From a virus, in the IMG/VR virus record IMGVR_UViG_3300025483_000053, positions 1-28,577 of that record: a DNA stretch of 28,577 nucleotides, one strand, 5' to 3'. Position numbers and translations under genes: made by a program. Under the pieces are notes generated by a model. That model was given only the letters and a program-made list of their open reading frames with translations, was not told the DNA's origin and did no database searches. Shown piece by piece: positions 6,282 through 12,053 of the stretch (positions are counted from its first letter, which is position 1; the number at the start of each line of letters is the position of its first letter).

Positions 6282-7485
6282 ATTAAACATACACACAAAA
6301 TACATACCACTATTTAAAGAACCTTCAAGATACTTCGTTGTAACTGGAGGTCGTGGTTCTGGTAAGTCATTTAGTATTAACGTATTCCTTCTTAACTTAA
6401 CCTATGAGAAAGGTCATAAGGTTTTGTTTTCTCGTTATACAATGATATCAGCACACACTTCTATTATCCCTGAATTTATAGAAAAGATTAACCTAATGGG
6501 AGTTCACGAAGACTTTAGGATAACTAAAGATGAGATAATGAATCTAAAGACAGGTAGCTCTATAATATTTAAAGGTATTAGAACCTCATCTGGTAACCAA
6601 ACAGCAGCACTTAAATCATTGAATGGTATTACAACGTTTGTAGTAGATGAAGCAGAAGAATTAGTTGATGAAGAAACATTTGATAAGATAGATTTCTCTA
6701 TACGTTCGCAGTTAAAGCAGAACAGAGTTATTTTAGTGATGAATCCGACAACTAAAGAGCATTGGATATATAAACGTTGGTTTCAATCAGAAAATGTCTT
6801 AGGAGGCTCTAATATGAGCTTAAATGATGTGACTTACATACATACTGATTATAGAGATAACAAAGAGAACTTATCAGAGTCATTCTTACAACAGATTATG
6901 ACAATGAAGAAGAAGAGACCAGATAAGTACGAGCATCAAATACTTGGAGGTTGGTTGAATAAAGCTGAAGGTACTATAATAAGAAAATGGAGAGTAGGAG
7001 ATTACATACCTACAGAGCTTACTTGCTATGGACAGGATTTTGGTTTCTCTGAAGATTTAACGACCCTAATTAAGATATCTGTAGATAAAAATGCTAGAAA
7101 GGTATGGGTAAAAGAGATATTTGGTCAGAAAGGATTAAATACTTCACAGATATACGGTAAAAATAAAGCTGAATGTGGTTTAGACTTGATAGTCTGTGAT
7201 AATTCAGAACCCAGACTAATAAATGAGCTTAAAGTATTGGGCCTTAACATAAAACCTACTATAAAGAAGAAAGGGAGTATATTATCTGGTATAGCACTTA
7301 TGCAAGATTACGAGATAATAGTAGATAGAAACTCTCACGGTATCATAAGAGAGATTAACAACTACGTTTGGAAAGATAAAGGAGAAGTTCCAGTAGATAA
7401 ATTTAATCACTATATGGATGCGATACGATACGCTATGATGTATCTAATACAAGGAGTTAATAGTGGTGTCTATACAATTAGATAA
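6274..7485 (+). CDS. terL: Terminase large subunit (packaging ATPase/nuclease)
   Basis: The 403-residue protein is a PBSX-type large terminase. Walker A, GGRGSGKS, is at 25-32. Walker B, FVVDEAEEL, places D125 and E126. The coupling motif is RVILVMNPTT. The RNase H-like nuclease domain shows GQDFGFSED (D255), VCDNSEPR (D309) and HYMDAIRYAM (D382) as metal-binding acids. It pumps DNA into the procapsid and cuts it at the start and end of packaging. It overlaps the putative small subunit. Unusually, portal and capsid genes lie about 18-20 kb away in this window, not next to it. Confidence 0.95.
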   Translation: MSKLNIHTKYIPLFKEPSRYFVVTGGRGSGKSFSINVFLLNLTYEKGHKVLFSRYTMISAHTSIIPEFIEKINLMGVHEDFRITKDEIMNLKTGSSIIFKGIRTSSGNQTAALKSLNGITTFVVDEAEELVDEETFDKIDFSIRSQLKQNRVILVMNPTTKEHWIYKRWFQSENVLGGSNMSLNDVTYIHTDYRDNKENLSESFLQQIMTMKKKRPDKYEHQILGGWLNKAEGTIIRKWRVGDYIPTELTCYGQDFGFSEDLTTLIKISVDKNARKVWVKEIFGQKGLNTSQIYGKNKAECGLDLIVCDNSEPRLINELKVLGLNIKPTIKKKGSILSGIALMQDYEIIVDRNSHGIIREINNYVWKDKGEVPVDKFNHYMDAIRYAMMYLIQGVNSGVYTIR

Positions 7486-7488
7486 GAC

Positions 7489-7790
7489 GTTTAATATGAA
7501 GAGGTATGTTTAATATGATGGGGTCTACTTCCAACCTTCCTCAATCCACCAATCACAGTTAGGATATAAATCCAGTAAATCATTTACAACCTTGTCAATT
7601 AATTTTGGCGAGGCTTCTGTGTTTAATATGAAGGGTTTAAGTTCTTTTTTAGTTTGAATAAATAGTGTTTCCATTTTTGTTTTATGTTTAATATGATGGG
7701 TAAAATATTTCTGTTTAATATGGAGGGTAAGACGTTTAATATGAACCCCTCTATGTTTAATATGATGGGGTGCGTTTAATATGATGGGGG
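7489..7790. repeat. Array of eight GTTTAATATG-AWGGG repeats (iteron-like)
   Basis: The 10-mer GTTTAATATG starts at 7489, 7508, 7621, 7686, 7713, 7734, 7755 and 7774, always preceded by C or T and usually followed by ATGGGG or a close variant. The three exceptions are AAGAGG at 7489, GAGGG at 7713 and AACCCC at 7734. Start-to-start distances are 19, 113, 65, 27, 21, 21 and 19 nt, so the right-hand cluster recurs about every two helical turns. One copy (7621) lies inside a small leftward gene; the others are non-coding or in its leader. Frames differ between copies, so this is not a peptide repeat. A replication origin, packaging site or regulator-binding array are the candidates. Confidence 0.8.
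7525..7674 (-). CDS. Small leftward hypothetical protein (49 aa)
   Basis: The 49-residue protein begins METLFIQTKKELKPF, contains a plausible helix (KLIDKVVNDLLDLYPN) and ends WWIEEGWK. The ATG at 7674 follows an A-rich leader typical of this phage. An in-frame start at 7821 would add 49 residues, but these are encoded mostly by the GTTTAATATG repeats read in shifting frames, so the shorter form is preferred. A leftward promoter at 7912-7881 would give a leader carrying five repeat copies (7686-7774). Copy 7621 is translated within the gene as KPFILN. No family was recognised. Confidence 0.5.
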   Translation of the reverse strand: METLFIQTKKELKPFILNTEASPKLIDKVVNDLLDLYPNCDWWIEEGWK

Positions 7791-7880
7791 TGTGCCTGAT
7801 TTTCTGCCTTGCTTGTTGCATTATTTAAAATGAATATAAACAGTAAATTTACTTGTATATGTAATATTTTTTTCATATAG

Positions 7881-7912
7881 CAAACATACGTCCATAAAAT
7901 TGTTATTTTCAA
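7881..7912 (-). promoter_or_regulatory. Leftward Bacteroidetes-type promoter
   Basis: Read on the minus strand, TTG (7912-7910), a 21-nt spacer and TATGTTTG (7888-7881) match the TTG ... TAnnTTTG consensus. It would transcribe leftward through the repeat array into the 49-aa gene. Confidence 0.6.
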
Positions 7913-7954
7913 CAAAAAAAGTCTTGAAAAAGTTTGTGTATTAAAAAAGATTAT

Positions 7955-7968
7955 TGTACGCGCGTACA
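7955..7968. promoter_or_regulatory. Perfect 14-bp palindrome TGTACGCGCGTACA
   Basis: TGTACGC and GCGTACA are exact reverse complements. The GC core stands out in an A/T-rich region. The site lies about 40 bp from the -33 boxes of both divergent promoters, a likely position for a shared dimeric regulator or initiator. No known operator was recognised. Confidence 0.55.
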
Positions 7969-8006
7969 TTATATATACAAAATGAATAAAAAATAATTTA
8001 AATATA

Positions 8007-8039
8007 TTTGTTTGGTATTATAAAAAAGTTATATATTTG
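8007..8039 (+). promoter_or_regulatory. Rightward Bacteroidetes-type promoter
   Basis: TATATTTG at 8032-8039 fits TAnnTTTG. TTTG at 8007-8010 (21-nt spacer) or 8011-8014 (17-nt spacer) serves as the -33 box. It lies 35 bp before the first gene of the small-protein cluster. Confidence 0.65.
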
Positions 8040-8073
8040 TAGAGTAAAACAATAACTATTAAAAATAAACAAA

Positions 8074-8160
8074 ATGGAAACAATTAAACAAGTATTAAAA
8101 AAAGCAAATGAAATATTAAAAGAATGTGCAGCTGGTGCATCTTACGCTATAAAACATTAA
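8074..8160 (+). CDS. Micro-protein (28 aa)
   Basis: The first frame after the 8032 promoter encodes METIKQVLKKANEILKECAA plus eight residues, an amphipathic helix with a single Cys. The AAACAAA-ATG start context matches its neighbours, and the next gene begins 4 nt after the stop. Its role is unknown. It could be a small effector or the leader peptide of the cluster. Confidence 0.5.
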   Translation: METIKQVLKKANEILKECAAGASYAIKH

Positions 8161-8164
8161 CAAG

Positions 8165-8320
8165 ATGAAAGAAACAATACAAAAATTAAGAGACTACGCA
8201 AATTTAAAAGACGACTGGTATATTAACAGTAAATTAGATTTGCTTGAGGTAGAAATCAGAATAGCTTGCAATAATGCTAAAATTGAAGTGTATAACGAAA
8301 TTAACAAACAAAAAAAATAA
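8165..8320 (+). CDS. Small helical hypothetical protein (51 aa)
   Basis: The 51-residue protein begins MKETIQKLRDYANLKDDWYI and is predominantly charged and helical, ending in a Lys-rich tail. It follows the 28-aa gene by 4 nt with the start context AACAAG-ATG, also seen before the genes at 8826 and 9113. The next start is 4 nt after its stop. No family was recognised. Confidence 0.55.
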   Translation: MKETIQKLRDYANLKDDWYINSKLDLLEVEIRIACNNAKIEVYNEINKQKK

Positions 8321-8324
8321 TACT

Positions 8325-8606
8325 ATGAATTACATTGAAACAACAAACACAAGAAGTATTTTTGTTAAATTTTTAGCACCTACAAATAGTAAATGTTCTA
8401 GAATTAAGCTAATAGACAAATACAGATATAACGAAAGTAAAACATTTTCGTATTGTTATAAAACCAATAATGTATTGCAGCAAGCTATTAATATATTGAA
8501 AAGTAATGGCGCTAACATTGTATGCCGTTCTAGTATTACAGACTACTATATAATTAATATAGAAAACTGGGGTGATGAATTTTTAAACATCAAAGACTTA
8601 AAATGA
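8325..8606 (+). CDS. Hypothetical protein (93 aa)
   Basis: The start at ATG 8325 (MNYIETTNTRSIFVKF) is preferred to an in-frame ATG at 8274, which would overlap the previous gene. The protein has three Cys and an alternating strand/helix pattern (FVKFLAP, ALQQAINILKSNG-type helix, DYYIINIENWG) suggesting a small alpha/beta fold. No family was recognised. It sits in a tight rightward cluster of small genes, with one base separating it from the next. Confidence 0.6.
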   Translation: MNYIETTNTRSIFVKFLAPTNSKCSRIKLIDKYRYNESKTFSYCYKTNNVLQQAINILKSNGANIVCRSSITDYYIINIENWGDEFLNIKDLK

Positions 8607-8607
8607 T

Positions 8608-8814
8608 ATGATTACTAAAATAAGCATAACAACCGCAGTAAAAATATTGAATAGCAACAAAGATTTCATATTTTACAAAGTAGAAGATAATAAAGTAATT
8701 GATTTTACATTAACAAATGATATTAGCCGCTTTAGAGCTAGATACAACAATAAGTTTAAAATATTAGACGATATTAAAAAACAAATAAAAACCAATCTTA
8801 AAATAGAATTATAA
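8608..8814 (+). CDS. Hypothetical protein (68 aa)
   Basis: The 68-residue basic protein begins MITKISITTAVKILNSNKDF and ends KQIKTNLKIEL. The upstream stop TGA and its ATG are separated by one base, indicating coupling. The mix of short strands and a basic C-terminal helix could bind nucleic acid, but no family was recognised. Confidence 0.55.
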   Translation: MITKISITTAVKILNSNKDFIFYKVEDNKVIDFTLTNDISRFRARYNNKFKILDDIKKQIKTNLKIEL

Positions 8815-8825
8815 AACTAAACAAG

Positions 8826-9107
8826 ATGAAAAAAGAGAAACTGACAAAGAAGGACTTAAAAAAAGCCTACAATAGCTTGGTAAGTAAAACTAAGATAAAA
8901 AGCACTTTTGCCCTAGACAAAGAAAAAATAATGGTAAAAACTGTTCAAAAAATATCAGATAGTAAATACATTTACCCTCTAGCGTATTTCAATATATTGT
9001 CTGTCTATTATAATGAAACAAAAGGTATATTGGAGTCAACTCAATACACAAAAAATCCAGACGCTGTATTAAATTATGTAAATTATATATTGAATAAATA
9101 TAACTAA
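8826..9107 (+). CDS. Basic hypothetical protein (93 aa)
   Basis: The 93-residue protein has a very Lys-rich N-terminus (MKKEKLTKKDLKKAYNSL) and a Tyr/Asn-rich C-terminal half (YVNYILNKYN). The start context CTAAACAAG-ATG is repeated exactly before the gene at 9113. No family was recognised. A nucleic-acid or host-factor binding role is possible but unsupported. Confidence 0.55.
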   Translation: MKKEKLTKKDLKKAYNSLVSKTKIKSTFALDKEKIMVKTVQKISDSKYIYPLAYFNILSVYYNETKGILESTQYTKNPDAVLNYVNYILNKYN

Positions 9108-9112
9108 ACAAG

Positions 9113-9211
9113 ATGAAAAACATTTATAACATCATAGAAGACACTTATAACGAATTAGAAATAAACGATTTTGATTTCTACAATGATCTTAATAATAACT
9201 TTAATAAATAA
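9113..9211 (+). CDS. Micro-protein (32 aa)
   Basis: A 32-residue acidic frame begins MKNIYNIIEDTYNELEINDF. It is preceded by the same CTAAACAAG leader as the gene at 8826 and followed 7 nt later by the gene at 9218. The repeated start context is the main evidence that it is translated. Its role is unknown. Confidence 0.45.
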   Translation: MKNIYNIIEDTYNELEINDFDFYNDLNNNFNK

Positions 9212-9217
9212 ATAGAT

Positions 9218-9457
9218 ATGAATATACAAGATAGAATAAACGATGTTAACAAACTAGGTATTTTTAACAGCGAAGAAGTAAAAGAAAGTGAGTACAACGA
9301 ATGTGTGTACTCGGTATTAAAAAGTATTGAATATTACCAGATATTCCATTTAACAAATAGCGAATTATACTATTTAGGAGAAGAAACGGAAAATATTTTA
9401 AATGATGCTGATTTGATAGAGGATACTGAGAAAGGTAGGATATACTGTTACAATTAA
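9218..9457 (+). CDS. Acidic hypothetical protein (79 aa)
   Basis: The 79-residue acidic protein begins MNIQDRINDVNKLGIFNSEE and is the last sizable gene of the small-protein cluster. Two Cys, several Tyr and a C-terminal GRIYCYN are visible. No family was recognised. A terminator follows after about 120 bp without a further convincing gene. Confidence 0.55.
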   Translation: MNIQDRINDVNKLGIFNSEEVKESEYNECVYSVLKSIEYYQIFHLTNSELYYLGEETENILNDADLIEDTEKGRIYCYN

Positions 9458-9574
9458 ATAAATAAGATATGCACGAAGATATAATAAAAGTGATGCACAT
9501 ACGATAGACGGATTCACGATAATAAAAACACATATATCTATATAAAATGATTTGAACAAATAACACTATTAAAT

Positions 9575-9611
9575 AAGCCTATATTAATTAATTTTAGTAT
9601 AGGTTTTTTTT
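9575..9611 (+). terminator. Rho-independent terminator of the small-protein cluster
   Basis: AAGCCTATA (9575-9583) pairs with TATAGGTT and one following T, using one G-U pair, and a run of T residues follows to 9611. It closes the rightward unit beginning at the 8032 promoter. Confidence 0.75.
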
Positions 9612-9766
9612 ATACAAATATTTGAAGAGATGTAATAGAGAATAGATAGATATATGATTGAGGGTTAAACACCATAAATAAACTCATACAAAGCCTATAA
9701 TCTAACATCAATACAAACATACTAGATAATAATTATAATAGCTTAGAAAGGCTTAGAATAGATATT

Positions 9767-9866
9767 AACGTAATATGAATAGTGTAAATGTGTAGTAAGT
9801 CAATTAAGTGAATTCAACGTAAAATGAATGTTGGGGATGTGTAGTAGCTCAATTCAATGAATTCAA
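9767..9866. repeat. Imperfect 49-bp tandem direct repeat, two copies
   Basis: The copies begin at 9767 and 9816. Each starts AACGTAA-ATGAAT, contains ATGTGTAGTA, and ends with TGAATTCAA; about four fifths of positions match. The repeat is non-coding. GTAATATGAAT in the first copy faintly recalls the GTTTAATATGA repeat at 7.5-7.8 kb. Confidence 0.65.
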
Positions 9867-9943
9867 ACAAATACTAAAAAGGTTCTATAGGGGTTTTTTT
9901 ATAATTTGTAACTTACTGATTATTAGTATATAGTAAATAATTA

Positions 9944-9979
9944 TCTTCGCACATTTTTTCAAACATACGAAGACTTTTT
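9944..9979 (+). terminator. Possible terminator (inverted repeat plus T-run)
   Basis: TCTTCG (9944-9949) and CGAAGA (9968-9973) flank an 18-nt loop, followed by TTTTT at 9975-9979. It could stop rightward read-through into the convergent operon. The loop is large and also contains a minus-strand TATGTTTG box, so the role is uncertain. Confidence 0.35.
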
Positions 9980-9982
9980 ATT

Positions 9983-10390
9983 TTAAACATCAACTCTGTG
10001 ATATTCTACTGCTCTGGTTGTTATCTCTAGTATGTCTGCTATATCTTTACTACTTATAGTTGGCTTTAGATTCACTATCTCTCTAACCTTCTCTTTAGTC
10101 TTTACTTTAGCTTCTCTACTTATCTCTCTTATCTTAACATCTATATCTAAGCTTCTTCTCATATCTGCTAAATACTTCTCTTGTCTTTGTTTATATTCTT
10201 TACCCCAATTATATGTATGGTGGTGTATCCAAGACATAGGTTTGTTATAGTCTTCAAAGTTGCTTATGTAATGCCTAGACCAAATATTATCTGGTTTAGA
10301 CATCCACACAAACTCATAACCATCATAGACTACTTTATGGTTAGTTACTTCTTTTAGGTTCTTTAATTGTTCTGTAGTCCAGTTAGTCAT
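9983..10390 (-). CDS. Helix-turn-helix DNA-binding protein
   Basis: The ATG at 10390 (MTNWTTEQLKNLKEV) is used because it follows the stop of the upstream 37-aa gene by one base; an in-frame GTG 33 nt earlier is less likely. The 135-residue protein has an aromatic/His-rich middle (MSWIHHHTYNWGKEYK), a basic helical linker, and a C-terminal winged-helix-like HTH (TISSKDIADILEITTRAVEYH). It is the last gene of the long leftward operon and is probably a regulator. Its target is unknown. The palindrome at 7955 and the GTTTAATATG array are candidate sites, which is speculation. Confidence 0.65.
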   Translation of the reverse strand: MTNWTTEQLKNLKEVTNHKVVYDGYEFVWMSKPDNIWSRHYISNFEDYNKPMSWIHHHTYNWGKEYKQRQEKYLADMRRSLDIDVKIREISREAKVKTKEKVREIVNLKPTISSKDIADILEITTRAVEYHRVDV

Positions 10391-10391
10391 A

Positions 10392-10505
10392 TTAATAATA
10401 TAAGCAGTTAAACAATTCTTCACCTATAAACTCTATTGTTTTATACGTTGTATAGACTATAGCTATAGCTGTGTACAGTAATATAAATGTTGCTTTATAT
10501 CTCAT
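10392..10505 (-). CDS. Small membrane protein (37 aa)
   Basis: The frame from ATG 10505 begins MRYKATFILLYTAIAIVYTT, a single hydrophobic segment after a basic N-terminus, followed by a short polar tail ending LFNCLYY. Stop and next start are separated by one base. The start region (20 nt from AGAT through ATGAGATATAAAGCAA) is identical to that of the gene at 10934. A small inner-membrane peptide is likely; function is unknown. Confidence 0.55.
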   Translation of the reverse strand: MRYKATFILLYTAIAIVYTTYKTIEFIGEELFNCLYY

Positions 10506-10511
10506 ATCTTG

Positions 10512-10718
10512 TTATGTTAATGCTATTACTGTTAATATTATTCCTAGTACTACTACATAAGATATAATAAAGAATGTTATTACTCCTTGTAGTGTTGTTG
10601 ATTTATTTGCTTTACCTACCTTCTCTAAGTGCGGCAATGTCTTTCTTTTATATCCTTCATTTAACTGAACTCTTTGTTGTTTAGTTGTCTTTGGAATTAC
10701 TAATTTTGGTTTTCCCAT
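10512..10718 (-). CDS. Small C-tail-anchored membrane protein (68 aa)
   Basis: The 68-residue protein has a basic soluble N-terminal part (MGKPKLVIPKTTKQQRVQL) and one C-terminal transmembrane helix (FFIISYVVVLGIILTVIALT). Topology would be N-in with a C-terminal anchor. The 15-nt start region ATAAGATATGGGAAA is identical to that of the gene at 11143. No family was recognised. Its neighbour at 10505 is also membrane-bound, so the two may act together at the inner membrane. Confidence 0.6.
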   Translation of the reverse strand: MGKPKLVIPKTTKQQRVQLNEGYKRKTLPHLEKVGKANKSTTLQGVITFFIISYVVVLGIILTVIALT

Positions 10719-10721
10719 ATC

Positions 10722-10934
10722 TTATTCTTTATAATGTAAATTAATTATCCTAGGTTCAGCTCTTAAATCTTCCAAAGCACGTTCAGCATCTTCTAATGTC
10801 TTTAGTTGACCATTGTTAATCTCTGGATTCATAATTAATTTATATTTACCAAACCAATTTCTTTTGTATAGACAAAAAAATGATTCATCTCTATACGAAA
10901 ATTCTTTTATTAAATACTTTGCTTTATATCTCAT
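10722..10934 (-). CDS. Hypothetical protein (70 aa)
   Basis: The 70-residue protein begins MRYKAKYLIKEFSYRDESFF, probably a beta-hairpin containing CLYKRNWFGKYKLI, and has a helix LEDAERALEDLRAE. This small strand-strand-helix layout is frequent among phage accessory proteins. No named family was recognised. It shares its first five residues and start-region DNA with the membrane peptide gene at 10505 but not the rest. Confidence 0.6.
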   Translation of the reverse strand: MRYKAKYLIKEFSYRDESFFCLYKRNWFGKYKLIMNPEINNGQLKTLEDAERALEDLRAEPRIINLHYKE

Positions 10935-10936
10935 AT

Positions 10937-11143
10937 CTATTTGTTTTCAAGATTAGTGTACCATCCACTATTCAACTCTTCATTTAATCTATGTTCTCCT
11001 TTCTTTGTAAAAAAGTCTCTCTCAAACTCTCCAAAGGTATGAAAGTCTTTTAATTTGTCAACACATTCTTTGACTGTTTCTCCATTTGTCCAAGTCTCTC
11101 TTGAACCACATTCACTTGTAATGTAAAGTTTGTAATTTCCCAT
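10937..11143 (-). CDS. Hypothetical protein (68 aa)
   Basis: The 68-residue protein begins MGNYKLYITSECGSRETWTN and continues with a probable helix (GETVKECVDKLKDFH) and a charged C-terminal part. No family was recognised. It is separated by two bases from the next gene and by three from the previous one, as expected for a compact operon. Its start-region DNA is shared with the gene at 10718. Confidence 0.6.
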   Translation of the reverse strand: MGNYKLYITSECGSRETWTNGETVKECVDKLKDFHTFGEFERDFFTKKGEHRLNEELNSGWYTNLENK

Positions 11144-11146
11144 ATC

Positions 11147-11572
11147 TTATAATTTATTTGTTAAATATCTTTCTAATCCTGCTAATGCCCTCCAAGCTAC
11201 TTTAGTTAAGTGTAGTACTCCATCATCATCTAAAGGGTTTATAGTATGGTCTATTAAGTGTCTAGTTAAAGCATCATACTCATCTTTAGACTTATCCATA
11301 TCCCAATGTAGAGGTTTGTCTGGATGGTGTTGGTCATTACCAGCTTGGCTACACTTAGCAACCTCTTTTAAGGCATTTGGAAAGTATTTTAATACTCCAC
11401 TAAACACAGGTGTAGCTTTTCTCTCTGCTGCTTTACTTGGAGCTTTATTAAACCCACTAAGCATATCTTGCTCGTAGTGTTCTCCACTATTACCATTCTG
11501 AGCTATAGTTCTTAATCTTTTTTCGTGTTCTGCTGATTCTAACATCTCTAGTTGTTTCTCTCTTGCATTCAT
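11147..11572 (-). CDS. DUF5664 / dGTP_diPhyd_N-like protein
   Basis: The 141-residue protein has, from about residue 54 onward, the pattern of a phage family annotated as DUF5664 or dATP/dGTP diphosphohydrolase N-terminal domain: PVFSGVLKYFPNALKEVAK, AGNDQHHPDKPLHWD, a SKDEYDALTRHLIDH helix, and HLTKVAWRALAGLERYL. Conserved Glu, His and Asp residues are compatible with metal-dependent nucleotide pyrophosphohydrolysis, but activity is not established for most members. A role in nucleotide-pool or modified-base metabolism is inferred. The start shares one base with the stop of the DnaA-like gene. Confidence 0.7.
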   Translation of the reverse strand: MNAREKQLEMLESAEHEKRLRTIAQNGNSGEHYEQDMLSGFNKAPSKAAERKATPVFSGVLKYFPNALKEVAKCSQAGNDQHHPDKPLHWDMDKSKDEYDALTRHLIDHTINPLDDDGVLHLTKVAWRALAGLERYLTNKL

Positions 11573-11988
11573 TATGTTATTATTTTAAGTATTTTATTTA
11601 AATGATTTATATCCTTACCTATAAGTGCATTGTAAACCTCTCGTCTTATATCACTTATTACACTTTTCCTAGCTATACTACTACTCTGGTAAGTATCAGT
11701 ACTTTCTATTATAGCTCTAAGCTCTAGATAATACATTTTGTACTTAGGCATTAACTCTAAGTCATTATCAACTACTTTTATAGCGTGTAGTACGTTTTCG
11801 TGCTTCTGACCAAACAAGTCTGCTATGTCTTGGTATATCATACCTGTAAGCTCTCTTATAATCTTACAAGCGTACATTCTAGGTCTAACTATATTAGTCT
11901 TTCTGCTTTTTACTCTACAATCTGTCTCGAAGTACTTGTTTACTTGGCTTATCACTTCCTTTGCTATCTCGTATTGTTCCTTTGTCAT
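11572..11988 (-). CDS. Phage DnaA domain IV-like DNA-binding protein
   Basis: The 138-residue protein matches the C-terminal DNA-binding domain of DnaA. SRKTNIVRPRMYACKIIREL corresponds to the region containing the basic loop. YQDIADLFGQKHENVLHAIK corresponds to the DnaA signature helix-turn-helix that contacts DnaA boxes (GRDHTTVLHA in bacterial DnaA). The AAA+ ATPase domain is absent. It could bind phage origin sequences or compete for host DnaA boxes. A separate RepA-like ATPase gene at 505 would supply ATPase function. It belongs to the leftward early operon and begins inside a possible 45-aa Cys-rich frame. Confidence 0.8.
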   Translation of the reverse strand: MTKEQYEIAKEVISQVNKYFETDCRVKSRKTNIVRPRMYACKIIRELTGMIYQDIADLFGQKHENVLHAIKVVDNDLELMPKYKMYYLELRAIIESTDTYQSSSIARKSVISDIRREVYNALIGKDINHLNKILKIIT

Positions 11989-12052
11989 CTGTTTCTAGTT
12001 TACAATAGCAACCACCAACTCTAAGTTGGCAGTCGCATATCCTCTGTTGCAT
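11915..12052 (-). CDS. Possible Cys-rich small protein (45 aa) overlapping the DnaA-like gene
   Basis: The frame from ATG 12052 encodes MQQRICDCQLRVGGCYCK followed by a polar tail. Four Cys in CDC and CYC pairs look like a tight metal or disulfide site. Its ATG comes one base after the stop of the upstream gene, exactly the coupling seen elsewhere in this operon. It fills a gap that is otherwise empty. Against it, the 3' half overlaps the DnaA-like gene by 74 nt in another frame. Confidence 0.4.
   Translation of the reverse strand: MQQRICDCQLRVGGCYCKLETDDKGTIRDSKGSDKPSKQVLRDRL
12015..12029. other. Short hairpin CCAACT-CTA-AGTTGG
   Basis: A 6-bp perfect stem with a 3-nt loop lies upstream of the DnaA-like gene and inside the possible 45-aa frame. 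It could modulate translation of the DnaA-like gene or be incidental. Confidence 0.3.
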
Positions 12053-12053
12053 A

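Larger units (their letters stand above)
7675..8073. other. Non-coding regulatory region with divergent promoters
   Basis: About 400 bp carries no convincing gene. It holds five copies of the GTTTAATATG repeat, a leftward promoter (7912-7881), a perfect 14-bp palindrome (7955-7968) and a rightward promoter (8007-8039). The central part is very A/T-rich. An origin of replication or main control region would fit. Confidence 0.6.
9612..9982. other. Non-coding interval between convergent units
   Basis: No credible gene is present on either strand. The interval contains a 49-bp tandem repeat (9767-9866), an inverted repeat TCTTCG/CGAAGA (9944-9973) followed by T residues on the + strand, and on the minus strand a TATGTTTG box (9967-9960). 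It separates the rightward small-gene cluster from the leftward operon. It may hold a non-coding RNA. Confidence 0.5.

Noticed and set aside
7489-7790. GTTTAATATG array considered as a CRISPR array or as a coding repeat (HHIKH-like peptides on the minus strand)
   Set aside because: Repeats are about 15 nt, spacers range from a few bases to nearly 100, and no cas genes are present. The copies fall in different reading frames, so a peptide repeat is not the selected unit.
9469-9510. Possible 11-codon rightward frame after the 79-aa gene (about 9470-9505)
   Set aside because: Too short to support, although the AAGAT-ATG context resembles real starts.
9885-9903. GGTTCTATAGGGGTTTTTTT as a terminator
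   Set aside because: The flanks do not form a consistent stem on either strand; only the central CTATAG is palindromic.
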